The position numbers were made by a program, and so were the translations under genes. This document shows, piece by piece, positions 23,635 through 34,747 of a stretch of 64,000 nt of DNA. Position 1 is the first letter of the stretch. Every line of letters begins with the position of its first letter. Source of the stretch: Calycina herbarum (lineage: Eukaryota; Ascomycota; Leotiomycetes; Helotiales; Pezizellaceae); the NCBI GenBank assembly GCA_001414485.1, contig LLEY01000061.1:124001-188000 (forward strand). Direction: 5' to 3'. The notes under the pieces are model-generated. The model saw only the letters and a list, made by a program, of their open reading frames with translations. It was not told the origin of the DNA and made no database searches.

Positions 23635-24918
23635 GATGAAATTGAAACCAATTTGAAGTTTGTAAAGAAGATTCAGTGGTATTTGTGCTTATATTGGGCT
23701 ACTGTTCATGGACGAGGCTCGACTTTATAGCTTTAAGAAGTTTAATCTTGTAACTTGGACCGAAAGCTGAATCAATTGGTCTCGTGACACTTCCGGATGT
23801 GTAGTGCATCAAATTTTTGCAATACGTAATGCAAGACGAGGGATATCCAGATAAAAGAAAGGAGGTGCGACTCTCGTATCATATCTCTTCGGAGTTCACA
23901 TCCAGTTGTTTTCTTCGTACATGCACAGTCCTACTGTTCCCTGGGCATTGAAACTTGGTGCATTTCCCCGCAATTCCTAAGTCATTAGAAGAGTACACAA
24001 AAAAATGTCTTCAAGCAACTCTTCCATCCGTAGTAAAAAGATCTTGACGCGGTCAAGTCGCGATATCGCTTAACCCCTGGAATGGCTCGTGAAGACAAAC
24101 CAAGCACTGGGAAAAGAGAGAATAAAACACAAGAAGCAAAGAATTGTGCAACTTTTGTCCCATAACAGACGAAAATAGCGGAAGAATTTGAGGCGATGTA
24201 GGACAAATTTCCCCCGAACTCGAAAACAAAATCAAGAAGTATTACACTGAGGGTGCATATAAATGAGGGGTTGTGGAGGTGTACGACACCGGTACTTTGC
24301 ACAATAAGCAATGCGGGGAAATGTGTTGTAACTTCCGCAAGCTAGCATGCAGGGTCGATAACATGGTGTAGCTTTGTACTTGGATAGACAACGCGTCCAA
24401 TGCTAATATACAAGGTGAGGTTACAAGAGGCTTGCTGTGGATAAAAAAACCGACAGTATCTGCCATTCTCGTGATCCCAACGTTCTCATTCATAGCCTAG
24501 CTGTTTTGGAACAACCAACTCCGCATATTTGTGTTAATAGTTTGGATTATGGCGAGATATTTACTGCCGTTTTCATTGTCCATCGGAAAAAGGGTTTGTG
24601 GGATTTTGAGTGACGTATCATCGACGCATTTTCAGGCATTGCTCTATCAATTTCAAAAGAAGCAGGGAAATGGATGTTCCGGTCTGTTTGAAAGAAGCAA
24701 ATCCAGTTTTGTTTGAATAATTAGGGAAACAGAGTATATCTATTTTACTCTTTCTCAACTAAAAAGTCCTGCATCTCCCAGTGAAGGGTCGATAAACGAG
24801 GGTAACATCATTCTAGCACTTTTTTGCTCCTGCTCCAAGCTTTTGCTCCTCATTCAGTGAATAACTAAATCTTTTACAAAAACCATAACACATTATGACG
24901 AACACTTTTGTAGATGAA
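23635..24918. other. Gene-poor region, 1.3 kb
   Basis: No gene is supported. The proximal part is the promoter of the minus-strand alkyl-sulfatase gene. The rest leads into the small-secreted-protein island. Short minus-strand frames (23985-24493) lack domain resemblance. Confidence 0.4.
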
Positions 24919-24952
24919 TGATTCACAACCACCAGATATTTAAATATAAATA
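24919..24952 (+). promoter_or_regulatory. Promoter box and TATA of secreted-family copy 1
   Basis: TGATTCACAACCACCA at 24919-24934 is followed by TATAAATA at about 24945-24952. The same box recurs before copies 2 (26944) and 3 (28762), each time shortly upstream of a TATA word. The box is therefore shared by the family's promoters, either inherited or functional. Confidence 0.6.
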
Positions 24953-25059
24953 CTCTCACATTCCTCAGTATTTCCTCTTTCTTTCCATACTTTTACAACA
25001 CTCACTAAAATCAAAATCAAAAATCAAAAATAGAAACCTACTTCTCGATATTGACAACC

Positions 25060-25775
25060 ATGACCTTCCTTCTCACAATATTCGGCTTTCTCTTTATCGC
25101 TCTCACTGTGCGTCCACCTGCCTCCGATAGTCCTACCTGCCTGAGCACAGTATCAAGCGTTAACGCTAACCCCGCATAGTCCTTTGCTCTACCATACCCA
25201 AATCAAGTTTCCAACCCCATGCTCCTTACCCTCCACAAGCAGTCTGTTGCCCCCTCCTCCCTCCTCCTTCCTCATCTGTTCTCCCCCGGAACTAACCAAA
25301 GACCCCAAGTTCGGCCACATCTGCATCAACGAAAGTCCCCTTTCAGAATTTGCAAGCAGAAACGAAATCCAGGAAGCGATCAAAGACCTTAGAACCAAGA
25401 AAGATTGTCCGCTTGGCGATAAACCTGCACCGCCGGTTGTTTGTAGTGGTAAATCGGCGGTTTTTGTTCGGAGCGGGGTATGCTTTTGCTTCCTTTACCA
25501 ACTCTTTCCCATGTCTTGTATTTCTAAAACGTATCCTAGTTTATGTTGGCTTGCTGGTTTAAAACAAGTGATGGAAATATAGCTAACACAACCATCAGAA
25601 ACCCGATCCCCTCAACGCTGTCCGCACCTTACCCTGTTCCCAGATAACGGACTTCGCGGATTGGCTTCTGAATGAGAAATCATGTATACCAAAAGAAACA
25701 GAGGATAAGATAAATGGGTCCCTGATTGGCAATGATCAGTTCCATGTAGTTGTTATGGGGGTTGAAAAGTGTTAG
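25060..25775 (+). CDS. Small secreted cysteine-containing protein, copy 1 (apparently intact)
   Basis: Three exons fit: 25060-25107 (signal sequence MTFLLTIFGFLFIALT), 25208-25477 and 25599-25775, about 164 aa. The first acceptor (after AATCAAG) is inferred because it restores the conserved frame; a nearer CATAG acceptor would not. The conserved part reads SPLSEFASRNEIQEAIKDLR, later VVCSGKSAVFV, then CSQITDFADWLLNEKSCIP and a C-terminal GVEKC. The same landmarks occur in copies 2 and 3, so the frame is supported by comparison. Length, signal peptide and spaced Cys residues fit a small secreted protein or effector candidate, but I recognise no named family. It lies in a gene-poor, transposon-rich island. 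Confidence 0.6.
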
Positions 25776-25828
25776 GTTATATTAGTGTTCTCTGGTAGTT
25801 TCGCTAGCTGACATGGTATGATGTGAAA

Positions 25829-25909
25829 GGTGCGGAGGATAGTGTATATGGAGAGTATTACAGCGACGATCGGTGATCTGCTACTGTTAACGGTGTTCCT
25901 AAGTGCTAG
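25829..25909 (+). pseudogene. Orphan last-exon fragment of the small secreted family (copy 1b)
   Basis: These 81 bp align base for base without gaps to the end of copy 2 (27777-27857), with about 66 of 81 positions identical by eye. It would encode GAEDSVYGEYYSDDR, then a TGA where copy 2 has TGG, then SATVNGVPKC and a stop. No signal exon or middle exon is seen between it and copy 1, which ends 54 bp upstream. It is a remnant of a fourth copy. Confidence 0.75.
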
Positions 25910-26943
25910 ATTCGAGAATTATACTTTAATTTCCCTCGGAAGAGGAAGATATCTTGACTCCCTTTTTCATCTCACCAGACTACATCTCACTAAAAACGGG
26001 GTATCCTCCTCCCTCTTTAGAACCTCCCAAACAAACTCCTCGAATCTTTCCCTTGACAGTTTTTTGGAATTCTCTTTGCTTTAGCACTTTTCCATGTCGT
26101 CCGAACCCGTCGATGTCATTAGTAATTCCCTTCTGATATCCCGTGCGAGAAGTCCTTTTCTCCAACACCATCCTGTGTGAGGGGGTTAGGTTACCTTGTA
26201 CATATTTGCCTGGATGGAGGAGGGGTTTACTTTGGCCAATCACGTTTCTGGGGTGGGTTTTAAGCGAGGAGAAGCGTTTTGTCTTTACAAAAATTCTTCG
26301 AGAGCAGGTCTAGGAGAGCTATTTTCTTTTGGCTGTCTCTAAGTAACTAGCACACGGCCTAAGTTATCAGCTTCCAATCAGGTAGAGTTATAACAACCGA
26401 AGGACTCTTGTAATTAGAGTGGTGCTCATTGCCCTACGCACGCTTCACTTGTTTCTACTTTATATATTCTCGGATAGCCACAGCCAAGTTGAGAGGGTCA
26501 AACTACTAAGTTCAATTGGCAATTTTTATTAACAAACTCATTGAAATATTAAGTAAAACAGGTATAGACAGAGTGATGACGAACTCTTCCAAATTCGAAG
26601 ACTGTTTAAGAGGACTTGGTACTAAGTGCAATCTCACGGTTACCTCATACTGAGCAGTATCAACTAATGAGTTAGTGGTGATATTAGTAAAAAGCAAACT
26701 CTGGTTTCAATTTCACAAGAGAAGATATAACTTCTTTTTAAAATGCAGCCTCCCTAGTATACAAGATCCCTCGCTGGTCGTCTAGTCAAAACTGCCAAGT
26801 CTAACTTCTTTTGTTGGAGAGGCCTAAATTCTACGTTTTTGATGTGGCTTGTGAATAGTTTGTATTTGAGTAGTATGAGGTAAAAGTGATGTAAGTCGAT
26901 CAATAAGTGATTGATAGCAACACTTACGTATTAGGTATAGCAA
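25910..26943. other. Gene-poor region between family copies
   Basis: No gene is supported. The stretch is moderately AT-rich with only shadow frames, and is probably decayed duplicate or transposon sequence. Confidence 0.4.
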
Positions 26944-26979
26944 TGATTCACAACCACCAAGCATTTGCTTATATAAAAG
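26944..26979 (+). promoter_or_regulatory. Promoter box and TATA of secreted-family copy 2
   Basis: TGATTCACAACCACCA at 26944-26959 is identical to the box of copy 1 and is followed by TATATAAAAG at about 26970-26979. Confidence 0.6.
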
Positions 26980-27104
26980 CCATTCCTACACCCCCCTTCC
27001 ATCCTCCTTCTATATTCTTACAACTCAAGATACCTACACTTTACACACAAAATCTAGAAATCGAAATCCAACATTACAAATTTCAACGATCTTTTTCGAC
27101 AGCC

Positions 27105-27857
27105 ATGAACTAACTTCCTTCGTATCATCTTAGGCGTTCTCTGTATCGCTCTCACTGTACGTGAGCCTCCCCACTATAGTCATGCGGTCACAGCAACAAG
27201 TTGTATTCCAACTACCACTAACCCCGTATAGTCCTTCGCCGGAACCTCACCATTCCCAGGTTGGATCTCAGTTTCAAGTTCCCCACATGTTCCTTACCCA
27301 CCACACACAGTTTGTCCCCTCTCCCTCTCCCTCTCCCTGGTTCTCTTCCTCCGCTTTCTCCTCCTTATCGTCCGACCCTACTTCAACACTCGAACTAACG
27401 AGAATCACCAAGCGAGCCCAAAATACCCATCGCTGCAGCAACCCAGGCCCCACCCGGCCATGCGCGAACCGAACCGATCTCCAGCAAGGAATCAAATTTC
27501 TCAGGACTAAGACTGAGTGCAGTGCTGTCATCGGAAGGCCACTTTTATGTAATGGAAAAGCTGGCATTTTCATCGATGACCAGAACGTAAGCTTTTTTGC
27601 TACCACCAAGTGACGATTATTACCCGCAATATGAGTGAGAGATGGAGCAAGGAAATGCTGAAAGCTAACGAAAGAAACAAAAACAGAAACCCAACACAGG
27701 AGTCCGCTCTTTCCCTTGTTCACAAATAGCTGATTTTGCGGAATGGCTTGTAAATGAGAAGAGCTGTATACCTCAGGGTGCGGAGGACAACGTATGTGGA
27801 GAATTATATAGCGATGATCGGTGGTCTGTTACTGTTCATGGTGTTTCTAAGTGTTAG
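27105..27857 (+). pseudogene. Small secreted family copy 2, frameshifted in the signal exon
   Basis: The ATG at 27105 is followed two codons later by TAA because of a one-base length difference. Shifting by one base gives a signal-like stretch NFLRIILGVLCIALT that matches copy 1. The middle exon (about 27260-27586) contains a CTCTCC microsatellite encoding PSPSPSPW, then ANRTDLQQGIKFLRTKTEC and LLCNGKAGIFI. The last exon (27687-27857) gives CSQIADFAEWLVNEKSCIPQ and a C-terminal GVSKC. The exon structure is like copy 1. The lesion sits in the secretion signal, so the gene is either dead or uses another start; a read error should be excluded. Confidence 0.6.
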
Positions 27858-28761
27858 ACTGTATTAGAGGTATTTTGTACCTTAGCGCCTAAAATTCTGG
27901 TGGATAATGGGCGATAGTTTAATATAAAAAGCGTTGCTATTCAATTTGATTCAACGATCGTGAAGAGTTCCAAACAAACTTTCCCAACCCCCTGCGTGAT
28001 CAACGTGTAGAGTGAGTAGAGAAGCTATGACTTTCCTTCGCTCAATGGAGCTCGAGTAATATTTTAACTCCTGGCTCACCTAACTTTGAGTAAATACTTT
28101 GGTCATCGAGTGGTTCGTGCATACACCATGCTTAGAGTCTCTACATGTTCTAAAGGTTCTCGTTTCTTGATTATTCGGACCCTTCACAAAATCGCTACTA
28201 ATTAGAGGTACAGAAAGCAATGCATTAACTCTCGTATATTTCGTTGTATCATAATAGTAGGTCTTCATAAGTCTGTGTTGATGATTTTAACGGATCATTT
28301 TTACAAGGGTTAGGTTCAAGAATTATCGAGATCCATCATTTTTCTTTCCAAAATTCCGTAAGTATAAACATTGAACTAAAGCTCTCCTTGATATTACTCC
28401 TTCCCTTTCTCTATCACCTCATTTCCATCACCTCCCATTTTATAAATAGCTCACTTGACAAGTCTCGCCAAATGCCAATCAAGTGGCAGAACAGGGGAAG
28501 GTCTAACTTTCTTGACTCTAGAGTAATTTAAGTTGATTCCAGGAAAGTTCAAGTGGGTGTTCTAGGATACATTCCACATTATCCAAACTTTGCTTTTTCG
28601 CAGAAATAGAAAGTGCAGTTTGTACACTCCCTCAGCCAAGATGTGGGTCGTTTATTTTTATTTTGGGCCAGAATACCTAACACAACTTGATGCCTAATAT
28701 TCAGCATCTTAGATCATGTGCCTCAAAGACCAGTAATACACATACCATATAAAGAACTCCG
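27858..28761. other. Gene-poor region before the LINE-disrupted copy 3
   Basis: No gene was seen; only short unrelated frames. It provides the distal upstream region of copy 3. Confidence 0.4.
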
Positions 28762-28790
28762 TGATTCACAGCCCCTAGCTGAGTATAAAT
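28762..28790 (+). promoter_or_regulatory. Promoter box and TATA of copy 3, cut off from its gene by the LINE
   Basis: TGATTCACAGCCCC at 28762 resembles the boxes of copies 1 and 2 and precedes TATAAAT at 28784-28790. The leader continues as TTCCTC and then TTCTTTCTTTCTAT, where the LINE begins. The matching downstream leader and ATG resume only at 34660-34748, nearly 6 kb away. Confidence 0.6.
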
Positions 28791-28818
28791 TGCGCACTTG
28801 CTAAACATATTCCTCGTT

Positions 28819-28832
28819 TTCTTTCTTTCTAT
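28819..28832. repeat. LINE target-site duplication, left copy
   Basis: TTCTTTCTTTCTAT at 28819-28832 is repeated exactly at 34660-34673, at the two edges of the LINE. Joining the flanks through one copy gives a leader that aligns with the leader of copy 1 at about 24961-25005. Confidence 0.75.
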
Positions 28833-29759
28833 TTATTTATTTATTTATTTCTATTTAACGTCAGGCGGAGTCTAGATCGCGTGGTCTAGGTCCTAAAAAG
28901 TCCTAAAAGAGGGCAAATGACGCTAGGGGGGTGCCCTAGGCTATAGGGGGTGTAAACGAGTGAGCTAATTTACAAGAGATAGTTTAAAGAGAAGCTCCAC
29001 TTTCGGAATAGCCCTTATCCTTAACTAGTTTATAGAATTAGGGAAAGATAAAGGAGATATATATAAAAATATAGAAAAAGAAAGGAAAAGAGAGTTTTAA
29101 CTATCTTAAGGGATAGATCTTTATAAAGAACTTAGTCTTAGAATAGACCTTGTTAAAAAGCTTCTTACAACTAGGTCCAAACAGGAGTTAAGGATTTCCC
29201 TCTGCCTTAGCTAATAGCCTTAGCTCTTTATTCTTTATAAGCCTATAAAAGAGTAGGTAGAATTATACTTTAGCCTTTTTATATTTACAATTCCTAGATT
29301 CTAATAACGTGTTAAGGTAGTAGAATCGAAGGTAGTATACTATAAAGTCTCTATAACTAGTATAAGCTGTAATAAGCCGAGCTAGGACCTCTCTTAGTAG
29401 CTAGAGAGTTCTAGGTTTCGAGAGCTAGGAAGTAAGACCTAGCCTCTTATAAATACCCAGGAGTATTATCTACTAAAGCTTATTCACGAGCTTAACCCCT
29501 ATCTCTTTAACTTCTCTCTTAAGTATAGTAGTATAGAGTAAAGAAGGGCTAGGGGGGGGGTGTTCGAGCTACTTTCCTCGCAGCTTTATTAGTAATTTCA
29601 TTCCCTCGAATTCCTATATAACTAGGGCACTACCGTGTCTAGATCTTCCCCGAATATAGCTAAGTAAAGTCGAATACCTTATTAAAGGTTTCTTATAAGG
29701 TGTTATAAGATCAGTAGGTTAGCTGTAGTATAGCCTTAAAGTTATTAAGACAAATCTAA

Positions 29760-32700
29760 TACTTTATAGCTAAGGACTAAAAAGAGGATACGAGGGTAAG
29801 CTTAAGACTGTATAAGGCAGCTCTTGCTTCTATATTATATATTTCTAAGGTTTTACTAAAAGGGAAGAGCTTTATATTTAAAACAACCCCTCCTCTTATA
29901 AGGTATACACCTCCTCCTATATTTTTATCGTCTAAGTAAGAGCCGTCGGTAAATACAACTAGGTCTATAAGCGGAATAGAGGTAAGGAATTTAAGGAATT
30001 CGGCTTTATAAGAGTCTTTATTACTACTAGAGCTTAGGCCAGCTACCTTAAGAAGGCAGGCTTAGTAGTTAAACCCTCTACTCTATAGAGGGTCTTGAAT
30101 TAGATCGACTTCTTCTAAAGAGAGGAGAGGTTTAGAAGAGCGGTAAATAAGCCTAGCCTTTAAGCAAGGGTTATTTATATATTACTTAAGCAGGTATACT
30201 AAGTCGAGTCGTCGAGTTCTAGCCTTAAAAGCTCTGCTTTTAACTATAAGAGTAATTTCAGTAGCTAGGAGGCTAGATTCTATAAGGAGTACCGAGGTAG
30301 GAGTGGTTTTATAGACTAAGAGGATAATCCTAGTATACTTTATAACTACTCTATCTAGGAGAGTTAGGTAGCAGCTGATCTAGTTATTTATAGTACCTGC
30401 TTAGCCTGTTTTTATATAACTAGAGTACTAGGTCTTGTATCTAAAATAAGTAATTAAGAGGATATAAGTAGTAACTGCTTATTTTAGTAGATATAAGAGG
30501 GATCCTCTTACTATGTTTATTATTCCTTTAAGAGTATTAGCTATAAGTATAGCCTTACTAGCTATTCTTTTAATATAACTATAAAAGGTAAGGTAGGGGT
30601 TGAAGAAGATACTAAGCTACTAGAGTTCCTATATAAGCTCTATTATCTTTCCTTTAACTACAATAGTAGGGGGGGGCTAGATACCTCTCCTTCTTTGTTT
30701 CCTTTTATAAGAGAAGTAGATAAGTTCTGATTTTTTAGTGTTAAAGGTAATACTCTCGTCTATGCCCTACTTAAGTACGCTTACTACCTACTTTACTAGG
30801 TCCTTGATATTCCCTACCTTTAAAAGGCCTAAAAGCAAGTAATCTAATACCGTCGGCGTAGCTAAATCTTTGTACTACTAGGAGAGAACTAACTCCTAAT
30901 CTAAAGAGGGGCTAGATATAGAGTATAAAGAGGATCGGTAAGATAGACGAGCCTTATAGAAGGCTATACTAAAGCAGGGTAGCGTCGCCTACTTCTCTAT
31001 TAAGCTTTACTTTTACTAATCTATTAGTTAAGAAAGAGGAGACCTATTCTATAAAGTAATATAGCTATCCTTACTCTCTTAACCTTTTAATTAGGCAGCT
31101 AGGGAGTACTACGTTAAAGGCGCCCTCAATATCGAGTATAAGAAGAGAGGCTTCCTACTTATCTATAAGAGCTAACTTAATATCGAAGGTAAGATAGGTA
31201 GTAAGGTCTATAGCAGCTCTTAGTAGAAGAGCCCTAAACTAGTTCTACCCTAGAATAGAGTACTTAATAGCTATCTAAGAGACTTACTTAGTAAGGAGCC
31301 TTTTAAGCCCTTTTCTAAGGACTAAGAGCAGAGTAATTAGCTAGTATACTTAAGAGGAGGACTTGTCTTTCTTATTAGGTTTTAGAATAATAGTAACGAC
31401 GGTAGATTAGAAGATCTTTAAGTAGAAGCCTGTCTCTATATAGCCTCTAAATAGTAGGAAGATAAGGTTTGAGATCTATAGCTAGGCTACTTTAAGGACC
31501 CCTGTTACTAGCTCGTCTTCTCTTAGTATAGTTGAAGCTTTGCTAAGGATCGATTCCTCGACCTCGTGTAAAGTAAGGTCTACTTACGAGAGGGCCTAAG
31601 TAGAAGTGGTTAAGGTATTAAATAGTATATCTCTAACTTTAGCCTTATTTATAAGCAGCTACTATATAAGGATCTTCTACTTCTCCTAAGTAGTAAAGCC
31701 TAGCTAACCTACCGAGTCTCTTAAGAGAGGAGACTTATATATTCTAGTACTCTAGTACTACTTATAAATCTTAAAGACGTCTTTACTATTTATAGTCTTA
31801 TTAATTAGGTTATAAAAGTGTTCTCTCTTTACCTTCTAGATTTCCTGTCTTAGACTCCTATAAAGAGACTTTAAGGCTCAAGGGCTCGTATTAAGCCTTT
31901 ATACCTATCTTACCTCAGTAGCTGCTATCTAGTATTCCTTATTCTACTAGAGGTGTTCGAATCTATATCCGAGACCTTGCTTAGTACTATAGAGGTATAC
32001 GCTATATACTTTCTCGGTAATAAATCCTACTAGGGCCTCTAGCGATTCTATGTTTAGTTATTACGTAAGTTTATATAGCTATTATGTTTTAAGCTTACTT
32101 TAGAGAGTAGTCTCGAAGGTTTTAATATTAAGAGTACTAAGTTTCAAAAGCAGATCCTTCTCTATTAGGTTTCTTATATATAGAAGCTAGGTAAGAAGTA
32201 GGAGGTAGTTAGAGCTATACTTAAAGATAAGGTCTATCTTAGTAGACGCCTCTCTTTAGTAGAGGTTACTTAAGTAAAAGGCAAGGTCGAGGGTATTGCT
32301 AAGGTTATATGTTTATATCTTAGAAGAGGTAGAGAGTTGTAGCCCTCTGTCCTCTATCTAGTTAATAAGCGAGAGAGCTTATATACTTTCCTACCTAAGG
32401 AAATCCAGTTACTAGAGCTAGCTCTTTAGGTTTAAGTTACTAGCTATAAGAGTATTCGTTATAGTAATATATTATAAGTAAAGGACGAGGTTAATAGCCT
32501 CTCTAGCGCCCTTAGCGCCTAGGGGGGCGTTATATATATTAAGGATATATAATAAGAGGTTTTAAAAGAGTGTGATCTCGATATAAACAAGGTCTCGGTA
32601 TTTAAGCAAGAGTATAATTAGTATTTATTAACTTAAGAGAATCTCCACTCCTTTTCGTATAAATATAAGCACTTTAGAAGGGTTATTATTCTAGTTATAT

Positions 32701-32880
32701 ATAGGTGTAAAGTAGGTATAATTTAGGTAGTATCTTATAATCTAACAGCTAATCTCTCTCTAGTATATATACAGTTCTTAGATAAGGACTATATTAACTC
32801 GTCTAGAGTAAGCTAGTTAGAGAACCAGCTCCTAGTACTTACTAGACTTATAAACGTTAATCTATAAAACTTAGAAGCAG
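29760..32880 (-). pseudogene. LINE ORF2 relic: endonuclease, reverse transcriptase, RNase H
   Basis: On the minus strand, VLIFIRKGVEILL near 32650 resembles the AP-endonuclease domain. TVVTIILKPNKKDKSSS near 31380 resembles the start of LINE RT (the usual VVLRKPGKPDYS-type block), followed by a stop-ridden LITLLLVLRKGLKRLL that corresponds to the ALLNTLGKLLEAVI region. YADGIRLLAF near 30850 corresponds to the YADD active site, with the second Asp read as Gly. DLVVFTDGSYLDDKNIGGGV near 29900-29960 with downstream EIYNIEARAALYSLK is a clear RNase H block with its Asp and Glu. Most stops sit where Gln or Trp is expected. Homology is inferred from remembered motifs. Confidence 0.7.
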
Positions 32881-33349
32881 TAGTTTTTAGCAAGCTCTTA
32901 TCTACTTATAAAGAAACTATAATAGTATTTCCTCGAGTTCTTTAAATAGAGAGGTCGTCGAGAGCCTCTTCTATAAGAGTGTCTATAAAGGTATTAAAAT
33001 CATCTTCTTAGGATAGTAAGATAGGCGAGGTAGACGAGGTAGGTAGGAGAGGCGAGAGAGGCAAGGAAGGTAAGGTAGGTAAGGTAGGTAAGGCAAGCGA
33101 AGTAGGCGAGGTAGTCGAGTTAGAAGAGCTGTCTACTCTAGCTTATAAGGTAGCTAGAGCTTCTGTGTCTCAGCTACTATAAGGGGAGTCTTCCTCCCTT
33201 CTTATCTATATTTTATTATATACTTATTAAATAGTTCTCTTATTCTCGGTTAAGAGACGTGTCTCTAAGTTCCTTAGTCTAAGCTAGTACCCTAGGTTAT
33301 CTAAGGCGTAAGATCTACTATAATATAGACACTTTAGCTTATACTATAT

Positions 33350-34500
33350 ATATCTTAAACACGTAGAGTGAAAGTCTTTAGAGTATTAAGTAGTACTACA
33401 TAGACAGTACCGTTAGTTCTTCCCACAGTTCCTTTAGTTATACTACCCCTAGCACTTAGAGTACTATATAATTATAGAAACCTTAAGAAGAGGTTTAAAG
33501 AAGACTCTTTTACTAAGAAGAGATATTATATCTAAGATAGTATAGCTGTCCTAGGCTTCTTCCTCTTTAAAGAAGATAGTCTAGGAGGTATAGAATAGCT
33601 TATCTAATAGTAAGATCCTTATTATATTAACCTTTATAAGGGCTATTCTAATTCGTTCCTTAATTACTATAGCTACTACTTTAGAAGTAGTAGAGACGAG
33701 GGTTAATATAATTACTCTTTTTTCGTTAATCTTAATAGCTTCGATACTTCGAGGTATCTCTAATAAGTGGTATACTACCTAGTTTTATAAGGTCTTAATC
33801 TTGGCTATAGAGAATAGCGTCTGTATAAATGCCTTCTTTATTAATAACAGTGCTTCTAGAGCAGCCTCGTTCTTTAGTATAATAGCGAAACTAGAGCTAA
33901 CCGAGAGGACCTCTTATATAAGCTCTTTATAGCCTATCTTTAGATTATAGAAGGTAAGAAAGATAGCTAGAGTAGAATGTTTCCTTTCTAGGGAATTAGG
34001 GGGTAGTTAGATAAAGACTCTAAGGTTTAGTTTAGCTAAAGAACCCTTATTCTTATCCTTCTATAGCTTTAAAGTACTAGTAGAGAGAGGGAGAGAGTAG
34101 GGTATTATTACTAGTATACTTTTAGGCGCTAAGGCACCTTTTACAGTCTATATATATATAAAAATTTCAGCTAAGCTTAGAGGGGGGGGAGGAGTCGTAG
34201 ATGGCGTAGGGCCCCCTCTATATATAATAGAGGAGGTTTCTAAGATTAAAGGTAGTAGGGGGGGTGTCCTTAAGGTATATGCTTAGTGGAATAGTAGGCT
34301 AATATCAGCAACTTAAGTATAAAAGGCTCGAAGGTAGAGAAGAAGGTCAGGAGGGGCTTTGTCAAGAGCAGTGCTTAGGTAGTAATCTATAGCTTCTATA
34401 GTTCCTCCGAAGAAGGTTTGGCCTATAGTACTACGCTTAAGAGCTTTAGAAGTTGCTAAGATAAAGTGCTGTTATATATTCGGAAGGGGGGGGATCGGGC
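33350..34500 (-). pseudogene. LINE ORF1 relic with zinc-knuckle remnant
   Basis: The minus strand near 33380-33480 gives a Cys-rich series (KC, then RNC, then RYC, LC and HSTC) interrupted by stops at likely Gln codons. This is consistent with the CCHC knuckles of a gag-like ORF1 lying upstream of ORF2. The rest of the region is too mutated to read. GC-rich islands near 34490-34560 (GGCGCCCTCC, GGCCGGAGGCC) stand out from the AT-rich body. Confidence 0.45.
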
Positions 34501-34659
34501 GCCCTCCCCCTTTTCCTAGGTCTCTTCTTAGAGGCGTAGGTGAGGCCGGAGGCCTCCTAAGGGAGGTCTCTATAGAAGGAAATCGGCTTATTAAGTGCGA
34601 GTAGATGAGAGCGAGTGATTTAGAACAAAAAATTCGATCTACGAAAAAAGTTGTATGTG

Positions 34660-34673
34660 TTCTTTCTTTCTAT
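34660..34673. repeat. LINE target-site duplication, right copy
   Basis: This is an exact copy of the 14 bases at 28819-28832. Directly after it the copy 3 leader resumes (ATTTCACAACAC, like TTTTACAACAC in copy 1). Confidence 0.75.
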
Positions 34674-34747
34674 ATTTCACAACACAAACCTAACCCAATA
34701 AAATCAAAACTTGAAGGTTGATACTTGTCGCTCAAACATCCGTCATC

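Larger units (their letters stand above)
28833..34659 (-). mobile_element. Non-LTR retrotransposon (LINE, Tad1-like), heavily mutated, inserted in the leader of copy 3
   Basis: The 5.8 kb element is read on the minus strand. Its 3' end is an AAAT-type simple tail (plus-strand ATTT repeats at 28833-28852). Its 5' end is at about 34659, with an exact 14-bp duplication on both sides. Protein traces occur in LINE order: a zinc-knuckle-type Cys block near 33380-33480, an endonuclease-like trace near 32600-32800, reverse transcriptase near 30850-31450, and RNase H near 29760-29975. Frames are shredded by TAA and TAG, and the DNA is strikingly rich in TA and poor in CA/TG, the pattern RIP leaves. 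The RNase H after RT points to the Tad1/I-like side of LINEs. It is not functional. Confidence 0.8.

Noticed and set aside
23985..24493. Hydrophobic minus-strand frames upstream of the secreted family.
   Set aside because: No exon structure or family match; AT-rich DNA gives hydrophobic shadow frames easily.
28833..34659. Possibility that the AT-rich block is a centromere or an accessory AT-isochore rather than one element.
   Set aside because: It has a single LINE domain order, an A-rich tail and a 14-bp duplication exactly at its edges.
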